In this document: positions 27,538 through 35,169 of the stretch, piece after piece
How positions within the stretch are numbered: the stretch's first letter is position 1
Layout: the number at the start of each line of letters is the position of its first letter
Assembly: GCF_016765615.1 (NCBI RefSeq)
Contig: NZ_JAESWA010000022.1
Coordinates: 521,542-585,541 of the forward strand
Origin: Clostridium paridis
Lineage (GTDB): Bacteria; Bacillota; Clostridia; Clostridiales; Clostridiaceae
Length of the DNA stretch: 64,000 bases
Reading direction: 5' to 3'
Translations under genes and position numbers: made by a program
The notes under the pieces: generated by a model
Databases searched by the model: none
What the model saw: only the letters and a program-made list of their open reading frames with translations
Told to the model about the DNA's origin: nothing

Positions 27538-27548
27538 TATTCGTCACC

Positions 27549-28232
27549 TTAATCCAGCTTATTTTCAAGTACTTTAAGAATCAAATAAAAAGCACCAACA
27601 CCAATAATATATATAAATAAGTTTATATCAAACAATACTTGCCTAAATAACAACTTACTTACTACGAATATCCATATGGTACAAAAAAATACAATATACA
27701 TTTTTAATGTCCATTTTCTATCTTCTTTCTTTGTTCCATGATTAAGAATCCAAGAGGCTTTAGGTAGGGTTTTTATAGCTAAACTAATAACTAAAAATGC
27801 AATAATAGTATCTATTATCATGGATACTGTAACTGGAACAGCAAATGATATAACCTTTTCTTTTATCCATAATGGGATTAAGTAACCAAAAAGCATTTCC
27901 CAAACTCCAGTAAAAGCACCCATAACTATAGCTATTTTCGTCGATACTAAAACTATCTTTTTCAATAAGCTATAATTATCTCTTACTTCTCTTATATATT
28001 CATTACAAAATTCATCAATATTATCCGTTCCAAGTACTGTTTTTATATCTTTCCCCTCTTTTTCTGCTTGAAGAAAAAGTGATAAGCAATGATGATTAAA
28101 CTCTTCTGCATCTTGCTCCTGTAATTTAGAGAAACGTATTTTTAACTTTATTTCATCAAACAAAGCTTGATTTTCTTCATTTAGTTTTGGACCATATTCA
28201 TTCATTTCTTTAATTAGGTCATTAGTTTTCAT
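27549..28232 (-). CDS. DUF1048/HAAS-like membrane protein paired with PadR
   Basis: The first 90 residues form a helical cytoplasmic domain resembling DUF1048/HAAS, with the typical TVLGTDNIDEFCNEYIREV segment. Four hydrophobic segments follow (about 104-124, 135-155, 180-200 and 206-224). Proteins of this kind are almost always next to PadR regulators and probably act in envelope or transporter-related responses, but no biochemical function is established. It is the first gene of the two-gene operon. Confidence 0.8.
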   Translation of the reverse strand: MKTNDLIKEMNEYGPKLNEENQALFDEIKLKIRFSKLQEQDAEEFNHHCLSLFLQAEKEGKDIKTVLGTDNIDEFCNEYIREVRDNYSLLKKIVLVSTKIAIVMGAFTGVWEMLFGYLIPLWIKEKVISFAVPVTVSMIIDTIIAFLVISLAIKTLPKASWILNHGTKKEDRKWTLKMYIVFFCTIWIFVVSKLLFRQVLFDINLFIYIIGVGAFYLILKVLENKLD

Positions 28233-28269
28233 AAAATTTCTCCTCTCACCACTTTAATGTTTTGCAAGG

Positions 28270-28288
28270 TATTATGCAATGCATAATA
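28270..28288. promoter_or_regulatory. Perfect 19-bp palindrome, probable PadR operator 1
   Basis: TATTATGCAATGCATAATA is an exact inverted repeat centred on one base. It lies between the promoter and the first gene of the operon. The second PadR module also has TTGCAA-type palindromes at its promoter. Confidence 0.65.
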
Positions 28289-28295
28289 GTTCTTA

Positions 28296-28329
28296 ACTAT
28301 ATGGTAATGTATAGTAGTGAGAATGTCAA
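28296..28329 (-). promoter_or_regulatory. Promoter and second operator of the PadR operon
   Basis: On the minus strand TTGACA (28324-28329) and TACCAT (28301-28306) are 17 bases apart. The -10 box is inside an imperfect palindrome ACTATA...TATAGT (28296-28315). Binding there would block polymerase. Confidence 0.55.
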
Positions 28330-28358
28330 TTATTTTTTCCAAATATTTATAAAATGAA

Positions 28359-28388
28359 AAGAGTAAAAATCTTTTAGATTTCTACTCT
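28359..28388 (-). terminator. Probable terminator of araC-clpP
   Basis: AGAGTA pairs with TACTCT and AAATC with GATTT around a short loop. The T-tract is moderate. Confidence 0.5.
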
Positions 28389-28405
28389 TAACTATTTACA
28401 CTCTA

Positions 28406-28990
28406 TTATTTTATTAGAATATTATCTATTATCCCATACTCTAGTGCTTCCTCTGGAGACATAAAATAATCTCTTTCCATATCTTTTTCTACCTTCTCAA
28501 TAGATTTGCCTGTATTTTCACTATATATCTTATTGATTCTCCTCTTAGTTTTTAGTAGCCAATCAGCATGAATCTTTATATCTGTCGCCTGTCCTTGAAA
28601 ACCTCCTTGAACTGATGGCTGATGTATAAGAATTTCACTATTAGGAAGTGCAAATCTTTTTCCTTTTGCCCCTGCAGTAAGTAAAAAAGATTCCATGCTA
28701 GCTGCCATGCCTAAACATATTGTAGATACATCTGGCTTAATATATTGCATAGTATCATAAATAGCCATTCCTGCAGTAATTGATCCTCCTGGACTATTAA
28801 TATAAAAATGTATATCCTTATCTGGATCATCTGACTCTAAAAATAATAATTGGGCTACTATTATATTAGCTGAAGCATCAGTTACTTGGTCATTTAACAT
28901 TATTATCCTATCTTTTAATAGCCTCGAGTATATATCATAAGTACGTTCCCCTAAACTTGTCTGTTCAATTACAACTGGTACATAACTCAC
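28406..28990 (-). CDS. clpP: ATP-dependent Clp protease proteolytic subunit (stand-alone)
   Basis: Serine peptidase barrel subunit, 194 residues. Catalytic Ser98 is in [11 protein letters not shown], His123 in LIHQPS and Asp in [17 protein letters not shown]. In most bacteria the motif reads MGAF. The ES here and the genomic position away from tig-clpX-lon suggest a second, paralogous ClpP rather than the housekeeping one. That is an inference. It starts with GTG behind AAGGAGGG and lies 24 bases after an AraC-type regulator gene on the same strand. Confidence 0.92.
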   Translation of the reverse strand: MSYVPVVIEQTSLGERTYDIYSRLLKDRIIMLNDQVTDASANIIVAQLLFLESDDPDKDIHFYINSPGGSITAGMAIYDTMQYIKPDVSTICLGMAASMESFLLTAGAKGKRFALPNSEILIHQPSVQGGFQGQATDIKIHADWLLKTKRRINKIYSENTGKSIEKVEKDMERDYFMSPEEALEYGIIDNILIK

Positions 28991-29014
28991 ATAAATCCCT
29001 CCTTAAAATATCTA

Positions 29015-29398
29015 TCAAGCTACCATAGAAAGCTTGCTTATACCCTTATTTCTTGAACTAATTAATGCAATCTTACTTCTATTTTCTCTAAACTCCCTTG
29101 GAGGTACCCCATATACCTTTTTAAAAGCTTTTGTAAAAGTTTCTTGCGAACCGAACTGATATTTTAATGCAATATCAACGATTTTATTATCTGAACTAAT
29201 GAGCTCATTAGCTGCCTCTTCAAGCCTTCTTTTTCTTACATATTCAGCTACTGGTTCACCTACAATTGCATGAAAAATTCTATGATAATGATACTTTGAT
29301 AGGAATGCTTTATCAGCTAGTTCCTTAAGTTCTATTTTTTCCTTTAGATTATTTTCAATATATTTAATAGACTCCCTAATACATAAATCATGCTCCAT
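29015..29398 (-). CDS. AraC-family regulator, DNA-binding domain only
   Basis: At 127 residues this is a MarA/SoxS-sized protein. It consists of the two helix-turn-helix motifs: LKELADKAFLSKYHYHRIFH and VDIALKYQFGSQETFTKAFK, ending in the typical YGVPPREFRE. It has no effector domain, so it is probably controlled by its own expression level. Its position just ahead of clpP suggests it may regulate or be co-expressed with that gene. The ribosome site is AGGTGA. Confidence 0.9.
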   Translation of the reverse strand: MEHDLCIRESIKYIENNLKEKIELKELADKAFLSKYHYHRIFHAIVGEPVAEYVRKRRLEEAANELISSDNKIVDIALKYQFGSQETFTKAFKKVYGVPPREFRENRSKIALISSRNKGISKLSMVA

Positions 29399-29480
29399 GT
29401 TAAATCACCTACCTAAGTTACTCTTTTACTTTATTATATTTTAATTGTTTTTATAAATCCTGTCTTTTTTTGCTCAATTA

Positions 29481-29514
29481 AAAAGACTGTAGCAAAAATC
29501 TACTACAGTCTTTC
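29481..29514 (-). terminator. Terminator of the old yellow enzyme gene
   Basis: AAAGACTGTAG and CTACAGTCTTT form an 11-bp stem, five bases beyond the stop. Confidence 0.85.
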
Positions 29515-29518
29515 CTTA

Positions 29519-30535
29519 TTAAAATCCTCTTTTATATTGATAAGGAATTAAATCTTCCCTTCCTACTTCTTTTGCCCATCTTAATACTAAATAAGGCTCT
29601 CTAAGTAATGGTCTTGCTAAAAATACAAACTCACTTCTTTCATTACCTAGAATTTCTTCTACCATATTTCTATCTAGAATTAATCCTCCTGCCATAACTG
29701 GTAAGCCAGTTTCCTTTTTAACGACCTCTGCAAATTTCACTTGATATCCTGGATAAAGATTTATGGCTGCTGGAACAACTGCACCTGCACTTACATTAAT
29801 TAAATCTATTCCATAATTTTTAACTAGATTTATTATCTTCGATATATCCTCAGGTGTATTTCCACCTTCAGTAAAATCTGAAGCTGAAACTCTTAGTACT
29901 ACTGGCATATTCTCTGGAATTACTTCCTTTATTTCTTTAAGAACCTCATCTAAAAACTTTGCTCTTTTTTCTAAGGTTCCACCATATTCATCATCTCTTT
30001 TATTTGATAATGGTGATAGAAACTCATTAATTAAATATCCATGAGCACCATGTATTTCAATAAAGTCAAAGCCAGCTTTTACGGCTCTTCTCGCTCCATT
30101 TTTAAAGGCTTCTACAACTTCTTTTATTTCATTAACTGATAATTCCTTAGGAGTTTTGCTTTTATCATCAAATGGGATTGCTGATGGCGCAACGATTTCC
30201 CCTGTAAATTCTGATTTTCTACCTGCATGAGCTATTTGGATACCAATAGGTGTTCCATTTTTTTTAACAGAATCAACTAGTTTCTTTAAGCCATCTATAT
30301 GTTCGTCTTTCCAAATACCTAAATCTCTTTGAGATATTACTCCTCTCTCCTCAACTGCTGTAGCCTCAATAACAATTCCACCTACACCACCAATTGCTCT
30401 TGTTACATAATGATGTATGTGAAAATCCTTTACTTCTCCAGTAATATCACTAGAATACATACACATTGGTGCCATTATAACCCTATTTTTAAATTCTAAA
30501 TCTTTAATTTTAAATGAATCAAAAATCTTAGCCAT
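29519..30535 (-). CDS. Old yellow enzyme family NAD(P)H:flavin oxidoreductase (YqjM class)
   Basis: FMN-dependent ene-reductase of 338 residues. The N-terminus has APMCMYSS with Cys25 and Tyr27, the pair that defines the YqjM/thermophilic-like class. The substrate-binding His pair is in IEIHGAHGYLINEFLSP. The C-terminal phosphate-binding FVFLARPLLREP is also present. The family reduces activated C=C bonds in quinones, enones and nitro compounds; the physiological substrate here is unknown. The ribosome site is GGAGG. Confidence 0.92.
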   Translation of the reverse strand: MAKIFDSFKIKDLEFKNRVIMAPMCMYSSDITGEVKDFHIHHYVTRAIGGVGGIVIEATAVEERGVISQRDLGIWKDEHIDGLKKLVDSVKKNGTPIGIQIAHAGRKSEFTGEIVAPSAIPFDDKSKTPKELSVNEIKEVVEAFKNGARRAVKAGFDFIEIHGAHGYLINEFLSPLSNKRDDEYGGTLEKRAKFLDEVLKEIKEVIPENMPVVLRVSASDFTEGGNTPEDISKIINLVKNYGIDLINVSAGAVVPAAINLYPGYQVKFAEVVKKETGLPVMAGGLILDRNMVEEILGNERSEFVFLARPLLREPYLVLRWAKEVGREDLIPYQYKRGF

Positions 30536-30691
30536 CTTCTAACCTCCTGTTACTTATATTTATTTATAATTATTATAGTTCTATTAAATTAAAAGTAAAG
30601 CTGAATTTTTACAATAAATTCTTATAAATATTTAAAGGCTTTATGTTAAACTATACTTACATATAATTTAAAATTATATCTGGAGGTTTAT

Positions 30692-31546
30692 ATGGGTACA
30701 TTAATTTACTCTGATTTTACAATAGAAGAAAATAGCGAATGGGATAAAGATATTCCTGACCTTATATGCTACTTAATGGACAAAAATGATGACTTTAGTA
30801 TTAATAGTGAATTTGTTAGCAACATCCACAACGACATAGTTGTTAAGAATAAAGATAATCTCTTTATGAGAATTCCTTTTTATCATGACAATAAAAATAT
30901 ACATATTCATGCAGTAATTGAAGATGATATCCTGATAGTTAATTATAATGACGTTGACTTCATAGAATATTTAAAAGAAAAATGGTCTTTATATCAGAAT
31001 ATAAGCTGGAGGATTATTTTACTTCAATTATTTCAATATTTCTCCATTACATATACAGAAAAGTTAATAAAGATTGAAGGTCTATTAGATGATCTTTTTG
31101 AAAATGCTGTTTATAAAGATGACATTAATCTTAAAGAACTGCTTTCAATAAAAAAAGAAATTTCTATTATGAAGAGAAATACAACTTTCTATAGATCTAT
31201 GCTTAGTTATCTTGAAGAAGAATTTAATGATTTAGCGTTATTTGATAAAATATCCTTTATATTAGATAATACCTTTATATTAGTTGAAAATGTAGAAACA
31301 TCTATTTTCTCATGTATAGATATATATAACTCAGTTTCTTCTAATAAAATGAATAAAACGATGCAATTATTAACCATAATCACAGTTATATCTTTACCTG
31401 CAACAATAGTAACAGGAATTTTTGGAATGAATTTTGAAAATATGCCATTAATAAATCGTCCTTTTGGATTTATTTTATCAATGATTGTATTGATGATTGT
31501 TATATTGTTTGAAGTATACTTTTTTAAAAAGAGAAAATACCTATAA
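30692..31546 (+). CDS. CorA-like divalent cation transporter
   Basis: A 284-residue protein with a long helical cytoplasmic domain and two C-terminal membrane helices (about 229-249 and 258-278). The pore signature GMN is in GIFGMNFENMP. The family forms homopentameric channels for Mg2+ or Co2+/Ni2+. At the low end of the length range, with a short N-terminal domain, the ion choice is uncertain. A TATAAT box at 30662-30667 and a GGAGG site precede it. Confidence 0.88.
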   Translation: MGTLIYSDFTIEENSEWDKDIPDLICYLMDKNDDFSINSEFVSNIHNDIVVKNKDNLFMRIPFYHDNKNIHIHAVIEDDILIVNYNDVDFIEYLKEKWSLYQNISWRIILLQLFQYFSITYTEKLIKIEGLLDDLFENAVYKDDINLKELLSIKKEISIMKRNTTFYRSMLSYLEEEFNDLALFDKISFILDNTFILVENVETSIFSCIDIYNSVSSNKMNKTMQLLTIITVISLPATIVTGIFGMNFENMPLINRPFGFILSMIVLMIVILFEVYFFKKRKYL

Positions 31547-31550
31547 TTAA

Positions 31551-31595
31551 TAAAGCAGTTAGACACTTAAGGGAACTTAAGCACTAACTGCTTTA
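31551..31595. terminator. Bidirectional terminator between the CorA-like and GNAT genes
   Basis: TAAAGCAGTTAG and CTAACTGCTTTA pair, with an inner TTAAG/CTTAA stem. T-tracts occur on both strands, fitting the convergent genes. Confidence 0.8.
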
Positions 31596-31599
31596 TTAT

Positions 31600-32061
31600 C
31601 TATAAATCCATTTCAAGCCTAATCATATCCTTGCATCTAATTCCATTTTCAATTATTTCTTCTTTATAGTGTTTTATAAAAAAATCCCTATCTACTCCAC
31701 ATATATTGAATCCACATTTTTGATATAATGCTAATTGTGACAGGCTTGAATTACCTGTCCCTACTTGAAGAACTTTTATATTTTCTTCCTTTGCTCTTTT
31801 GATAGCATCAAATATAAGCTTTTTCCCTATTCCTTTTCCTTGATATTTTTCATTAACTGCTATATTTACTAATTCCATAGTAAGAGGTCTCGTTTTTATC
31901 AAAACATATACTCCTATAAGTTCACCAATGTAATTAGCTACAACAATTTCCCCTCTACTTACATAATCTTTAACTATATCTATAGATGGATCTGCAAGTA
32001 ATAATAACTCATACGGAACTTCTTCATTTTGCATTAATCTTCTTATCTCAATACCCTTCAT
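31600..32061 (-). CDS. GNAT-family N-acetyltransferase
   Basis: A 153-residue acetyltransferase. The acetyl-CoA loop is NEKYQGKGIGKKLIFDAIKR, followed by the usual QVGTGNSSLSQLALYQKCGF segment. No substrate can be deduced. It has a weak GAGG ribosome site and ends at a shared terminator. It resembles the small stand-alone GNATs common in clostridial accessory regions. Confidence 0.88.
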   Translation of the reverse strand: MKGIEIRRLMQNEEVPYELLLLADPSIDIVKDYVSRGEIVVANYIGELIGVYVLIKTRPLTMELVNIAVNEKYQGKGIGKKLIFDAIKRAKEENIKVLQVGTGNSSLSQLALYQKCGFNICGVDRDFFIKHYKEEIIENGIRCKDMIRLEMDL

Positions 32062-32121
32062 TTTTAAACCTCAATCTTCTTACTTTATCTAATTTCTTTA
32101 TATATTTATTTTATCATATAA

Positions 32122-32156
32122 TAAGCCCTACATATATTAAATACATGTAAGGCTTA
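32122..32156 (-). terminator. Possible terminator of the GH30 gene
   Basis: TAAGCC and GGCTTA close a stem with inner pairing of ACAT and ATGT. The T-tract is weak. Confidence 0.4.
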
Positions 32157-32192
32157 AGGGTGGATTCTTATGACTTTTGCATCATATACATA

Positions 32193-34922
32193 TTAATTAT
32201 TTTCTGAAGATTTTTTTGAGAGCTTTCTTCTATTAACTACAATACCAGCTATTATAAATATTGCTCCTATAGCTATTAATACACCTGAACCAATTATTGC
32301 TCCAGTTTTAGGAAGATTATTATCAACTGGTGCTGTTGGGGTATCTGGTGTTGTATTTCCATTGTCTCCAGGGTTAGTTGGTGTTGTTGGGTTACTAGGA
32401 TTACTTGGGTTGCTTGGATTACCTGGATTATTAGGAGTATCTGGAAGCTTAACTAACTTGCTCATTGCCTCATTAAGAGTTACTAAAGCTTTATCAACTT
32501 CTTCTTGAGTTGCTTCAGAATTATTTACTATAAGTTTTGCATTATTAATAACTTCTTTAAGTCTATCTCCACTTTCTTTTGAATATTTAGTCAAATCGAT
32601 CTTTTCAGCACCACTAATTGCTGCTGAAAGTTGTGATTTATCTACAATAGAGAATTTCATATAATCTATATTAAAGTTTCCTTTATTACAATAGAAAGTA
32701 ATAAATTGATCACCTGCTTTAAGGGTTACCTTGGATTTTACTGCAGTCCATGTTCCCCATCCTTTGGTATCTGGTACAGAAACTGTGCAAAGTACGTCAT
32801 TTGCTTCATTCTTTATTGAAATGCAATTTTTGCTCTCAGACCCACTACCATTTGCCACACCAAATTCTACATCATAAACTCCATCCTTTGGTACGTTAAC
32901 AAAGTATTTTAGCCAATTTCCTGCTGATGTATAACCTACATCCTTACCACCACTTGCTGAACCCGAATTTTCAACGAAGTTTCCACCTCCATCTGTCCAA
33001 CCATTTTGCATAGAGTAATCTTCAGCTTCAATCTTTCCTAATAGTGGAGTTGCCTTTCTATTTACAATAAGCTTCATAGTTTTAGTATCTTTATCTTGCC
33101 CATCACTAACTACAAAAGATAAATCAAAGGTTCCTGCTTTAGTTGGTGCAAGTGTTACTAAGCCTGTTTTCGCATCTACAGTAATACCATCAGGAAGATT
33201 TATTCCATAATACATTAATGTATCTCCATCCCCATCAGTACCATTTAACTTGAAAGTCTTAGTAGAATATTGATCCATCCCTATATCAGTAATACTATTT
33301 AGTACTGGAGCTTTATTTTCTCCTTTTTGAGGAATTTCAGGTTTCCATCTTAAAGTTGTAGTAGAATCAGCAGGTACTTTTTCAACTAAAGCCTTGCCTA
33401 ACATATTTACTTTTACATCTTTTTCAGCACCTGAATTTATTAATACCATTACAATTTCTCCATCTGGATTTTGGAATGCTACATTAGAAACTCCATTTAC
33501 TGATCCAGTTGAGAAAATTCTACGTGCGCCTTCCTTTACACTATTATCAGATCCACTTCTTCCTCCACATGCAAGATATTTAGAGAATTGTCCAAGTCCA
33601 TATAAGGAATCCATATAAGTTGCAGTCTTCTTATCTGTATCTACAACAACTAATCTATTTTTCCAACCTGGATTAACTGCATCCCAGTTAACATTATTAT
33701 CTCTTGCATCTGTCCAGTGTAAAGTTCCTCCATTTTGATCTGTAACTCCTACCCATCCAGTATAACTGCTAGAATAGTTATTAAAATCATTCATTGCAGA
33801 AGATGGAGAAAAATCACCTGTTTCAGTAAGATGTACCTTAAGATTAGGATATTCTTTTGCAACATCAGCCATTACACTTGGATCCCCCCAATATGGATGG
33901 AATGCAACTGCATCACTTGCTTTTAAAACATCCTCACCTTTTGCTACATTAGAATCCTTAAATATTCTATAATAATTCTTTGTAGCTGTGCTTGATGGAT
34001 CTTTCCAATCCCAGAAATTAAAATCATGAACCCAAAGTTCAGTATTTAAATTAGCTTTTGCAAATTCACTCTTTATATCTAAAGCTAATTTTTGTTGTTG
34101 TTCTATACTAATATCCATAGCTGGATAAACTACATCCATTCCTGGTTCATTTAGTAATGTAATTGCACGAATGTCAATTCCTTCATTAGCAAAGGCCTGA
34201 ATAGTTTTTACATAATATCTTGCAAATACATTTATACAATCATCTCTAAGCTTATTAGCTTGTACAAATGAATTCGAACCATCATTCTTAGGCTCTACAT
34301 AACCTGTAAATAAATTTTTTGTCTTCATCCACGCAGGTGCAGACCATGCAGACGCAAAAAACTGTGCATCTGGATTGTATTTTTGTATTAGCTTTATTGT
34401 ATCTATAATATGATATTGTTTATCTTTCTCTATAGAAAAATATTCTAAATTCCAGTCTTCCTTTACTCCTTCTGGAAGTTCATCATAAGACCAAAATGGA
34501 ATGTGCTCAATACAATCTGGACTACCTATAGTTATTCTAAATTGTTCTAATCCCGCACCTGATACTGGATCTACTAAATTTTTAACAACTGCTTCTCTAT
34601 CACTTGCACTAAGTTTCCAAAGATTAGATATACTCGTTTCATCTAAGGATATACCAACCCCTTGATATTCTTGGTATTTCGTTGATGGATCTAAAGTAAT
34701 TGTTGTATCAACTTTATCATTTGCTGCATCCTCTCCAAAGGTTACAGGATTAAGGGTTTCCCATTTATGAGTTATCCCAGAAGAATAGGTTCCTTGAACT
34801 TCTACAGTTTTACCTATAGCAGAAGCATCCAAAGCCCAAGTCGTAGATGCTGGTAAACTACCTAATAAAATAGGCAAACTCAAAATTCCTGATAACAGTG
34901 CTAATTTTTTTGCTTTTTTCAC
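32193..34922 (-). CDS. Cell-wall anchored GH30 glycoside hydrolase with CBM6 and LPXTG
   Basis: A 909-residue exported enzyme. In order: signal peptide (1-31); GH30 barrel with acid/base Glu259 (TLLNEPGM) and nucleophile Glu367 (HLTETGDF); a putative Ig/cadherin-like module (about 545-635); a CBM6 (about 640-765, KIEAEDYSMQNGW); a FIVAR-type helical pair (about 770-835); a Pro/Asn/Thr linker; and the sortase signal LPKTG, hydrophobic helix and RRK tail. It should be covalently attached to peptidoglycan. The GH30 family covers glucuronoxylanases, beta-1,6-glucanases and glucosylceramidases. The exact substrate is unclear. It starts with GTG behind AAGGGGGAG. Confidence 0.9.
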   Translation of the reverse strand: MKKAKKLALLSGILSLPILLGSLPASTTWALDASAIGKTVEVQGTYSSGITHKWETLNPVTFGEDAANDKVDTTITLDPSTKYQEYQGVGISLDETSISNLWKLSASDREAVVKNLVDPVSGAGLEQFRITIGSPDCIEHIPFWSYDELPEGVKEDWNLEYFSIEKDKQYHIIDTIKLIQKYNPDAQFFASAWSAPAWMKTKNLFTGYVEPKNDGSNSFVQANKLRDDCINVFARYYVKTIQAFANEGIDIRAITLLNEPGMDVVYPAMDISIEQQQKLALDIKSEFAKANLNTELWVHDFNFWDWKDPSSTATKNYYRIFKDSNVAKGEDVLKASDAVAFHPYWGDPSVMADVAKEYPNLKVHLTETGDFSPSSAMNDFNNYSSSYTGWVGVTDQNGGTLHWTDARDNNVNWDAVNPGWKNRLVVVDTDKKTATYMDSLYGLGQFSKYLACGGRSGSDNSVKEGARRIFSTGSVNGVSNVAFQNPDGEIVMVLINSGAEKDVKVNMLGKALVEKVPADSTTTLRWKPEIPQKGENKAPVLNSITDIGMDQYSTKTFKLNGTDGDGDTLMYYGINLPDGITVDAKTGLVTLAPTKAGTFDLSFVVSDGQDKDTKTMKLIVNRKATPLLGKIEAEDYSMQNGWTDGGGNFVENSGSASGGKDVGYTSAGNWLKYFVNVPKDGVYDVEFGVANGSGSESKNCISIKNEANDVLCTVSVPDTKGWGTWTAVKSKVTLKAGDQFITFYCNKGNFNIDYMKFSIVDKSQLSAAISGAEKIDLTKYSKESGDRLKEVINNAKLIVNNSEATQEEVDKALVTLNEAMSKLVKLPDTPNNPGNPSNPSNPSNPTTPTNPGDNGNTTPDTPTAPVDNNLPKTGAIIGSGVLIAIGAIFIIAGIVVNRRKLSKKSSENN

Positions 34923-34986
34923 TTAGTTCTCCCCCTTAACTAATTATGATACGAACGAATTCCTTTTTTACTTAAAGAGCAACTTT

Positions 34987-35000
34987 AGAAATCGTTCCCA
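34987..35000. promoter_or_regulatory. Possible CcpA (cre) site upstream of the GH30 gene
   Basis: AGAAATCGTTCCCA matches the relaxed cre consensus TGNAANCGNNNNCA at all fixed positions but the first. It lies about 65-78 bases upstream of the start codon. Carbon-catabolite control of a polysaccharide hydrolase would be expected, but this is pattern only. Confidence 0.35.
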
Positions 35001-35117
35001 ATACACTTTAACATAACACTTATTCGTATGTAAATATTTACCAATTACTATTTTAATTCTCATAATTTTGGGGTACTTTTTATAAAAATGGAGCCATTTA
35101 TTTCTCTAAATAAAAAA

Positions 35118-35152
35118 ATTGGGCACCCAAAATTAAATTTTGGATGTCCAAT
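35118..35152 (-). terminator. Terminator of the MMPL transporter gene
   Basis: ATTGGGCACCCAAAATT and AATTTTGGATGTCCAAT pair, with two mismatches. An A-run ahead gives the T-tract on the minus strand. Confidence 0.8.
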
Positions 35153-35169
35153 TATAATTTATATATTAA

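Noticed and set aside
32390-32440. Tandem DNA repeat (possible CRISPR or minisatellite) in the GH30 gene
   Set aside because: It is the coding sequence of the Pro/Asn/Ser linker before the sortase signal, with no spacers.
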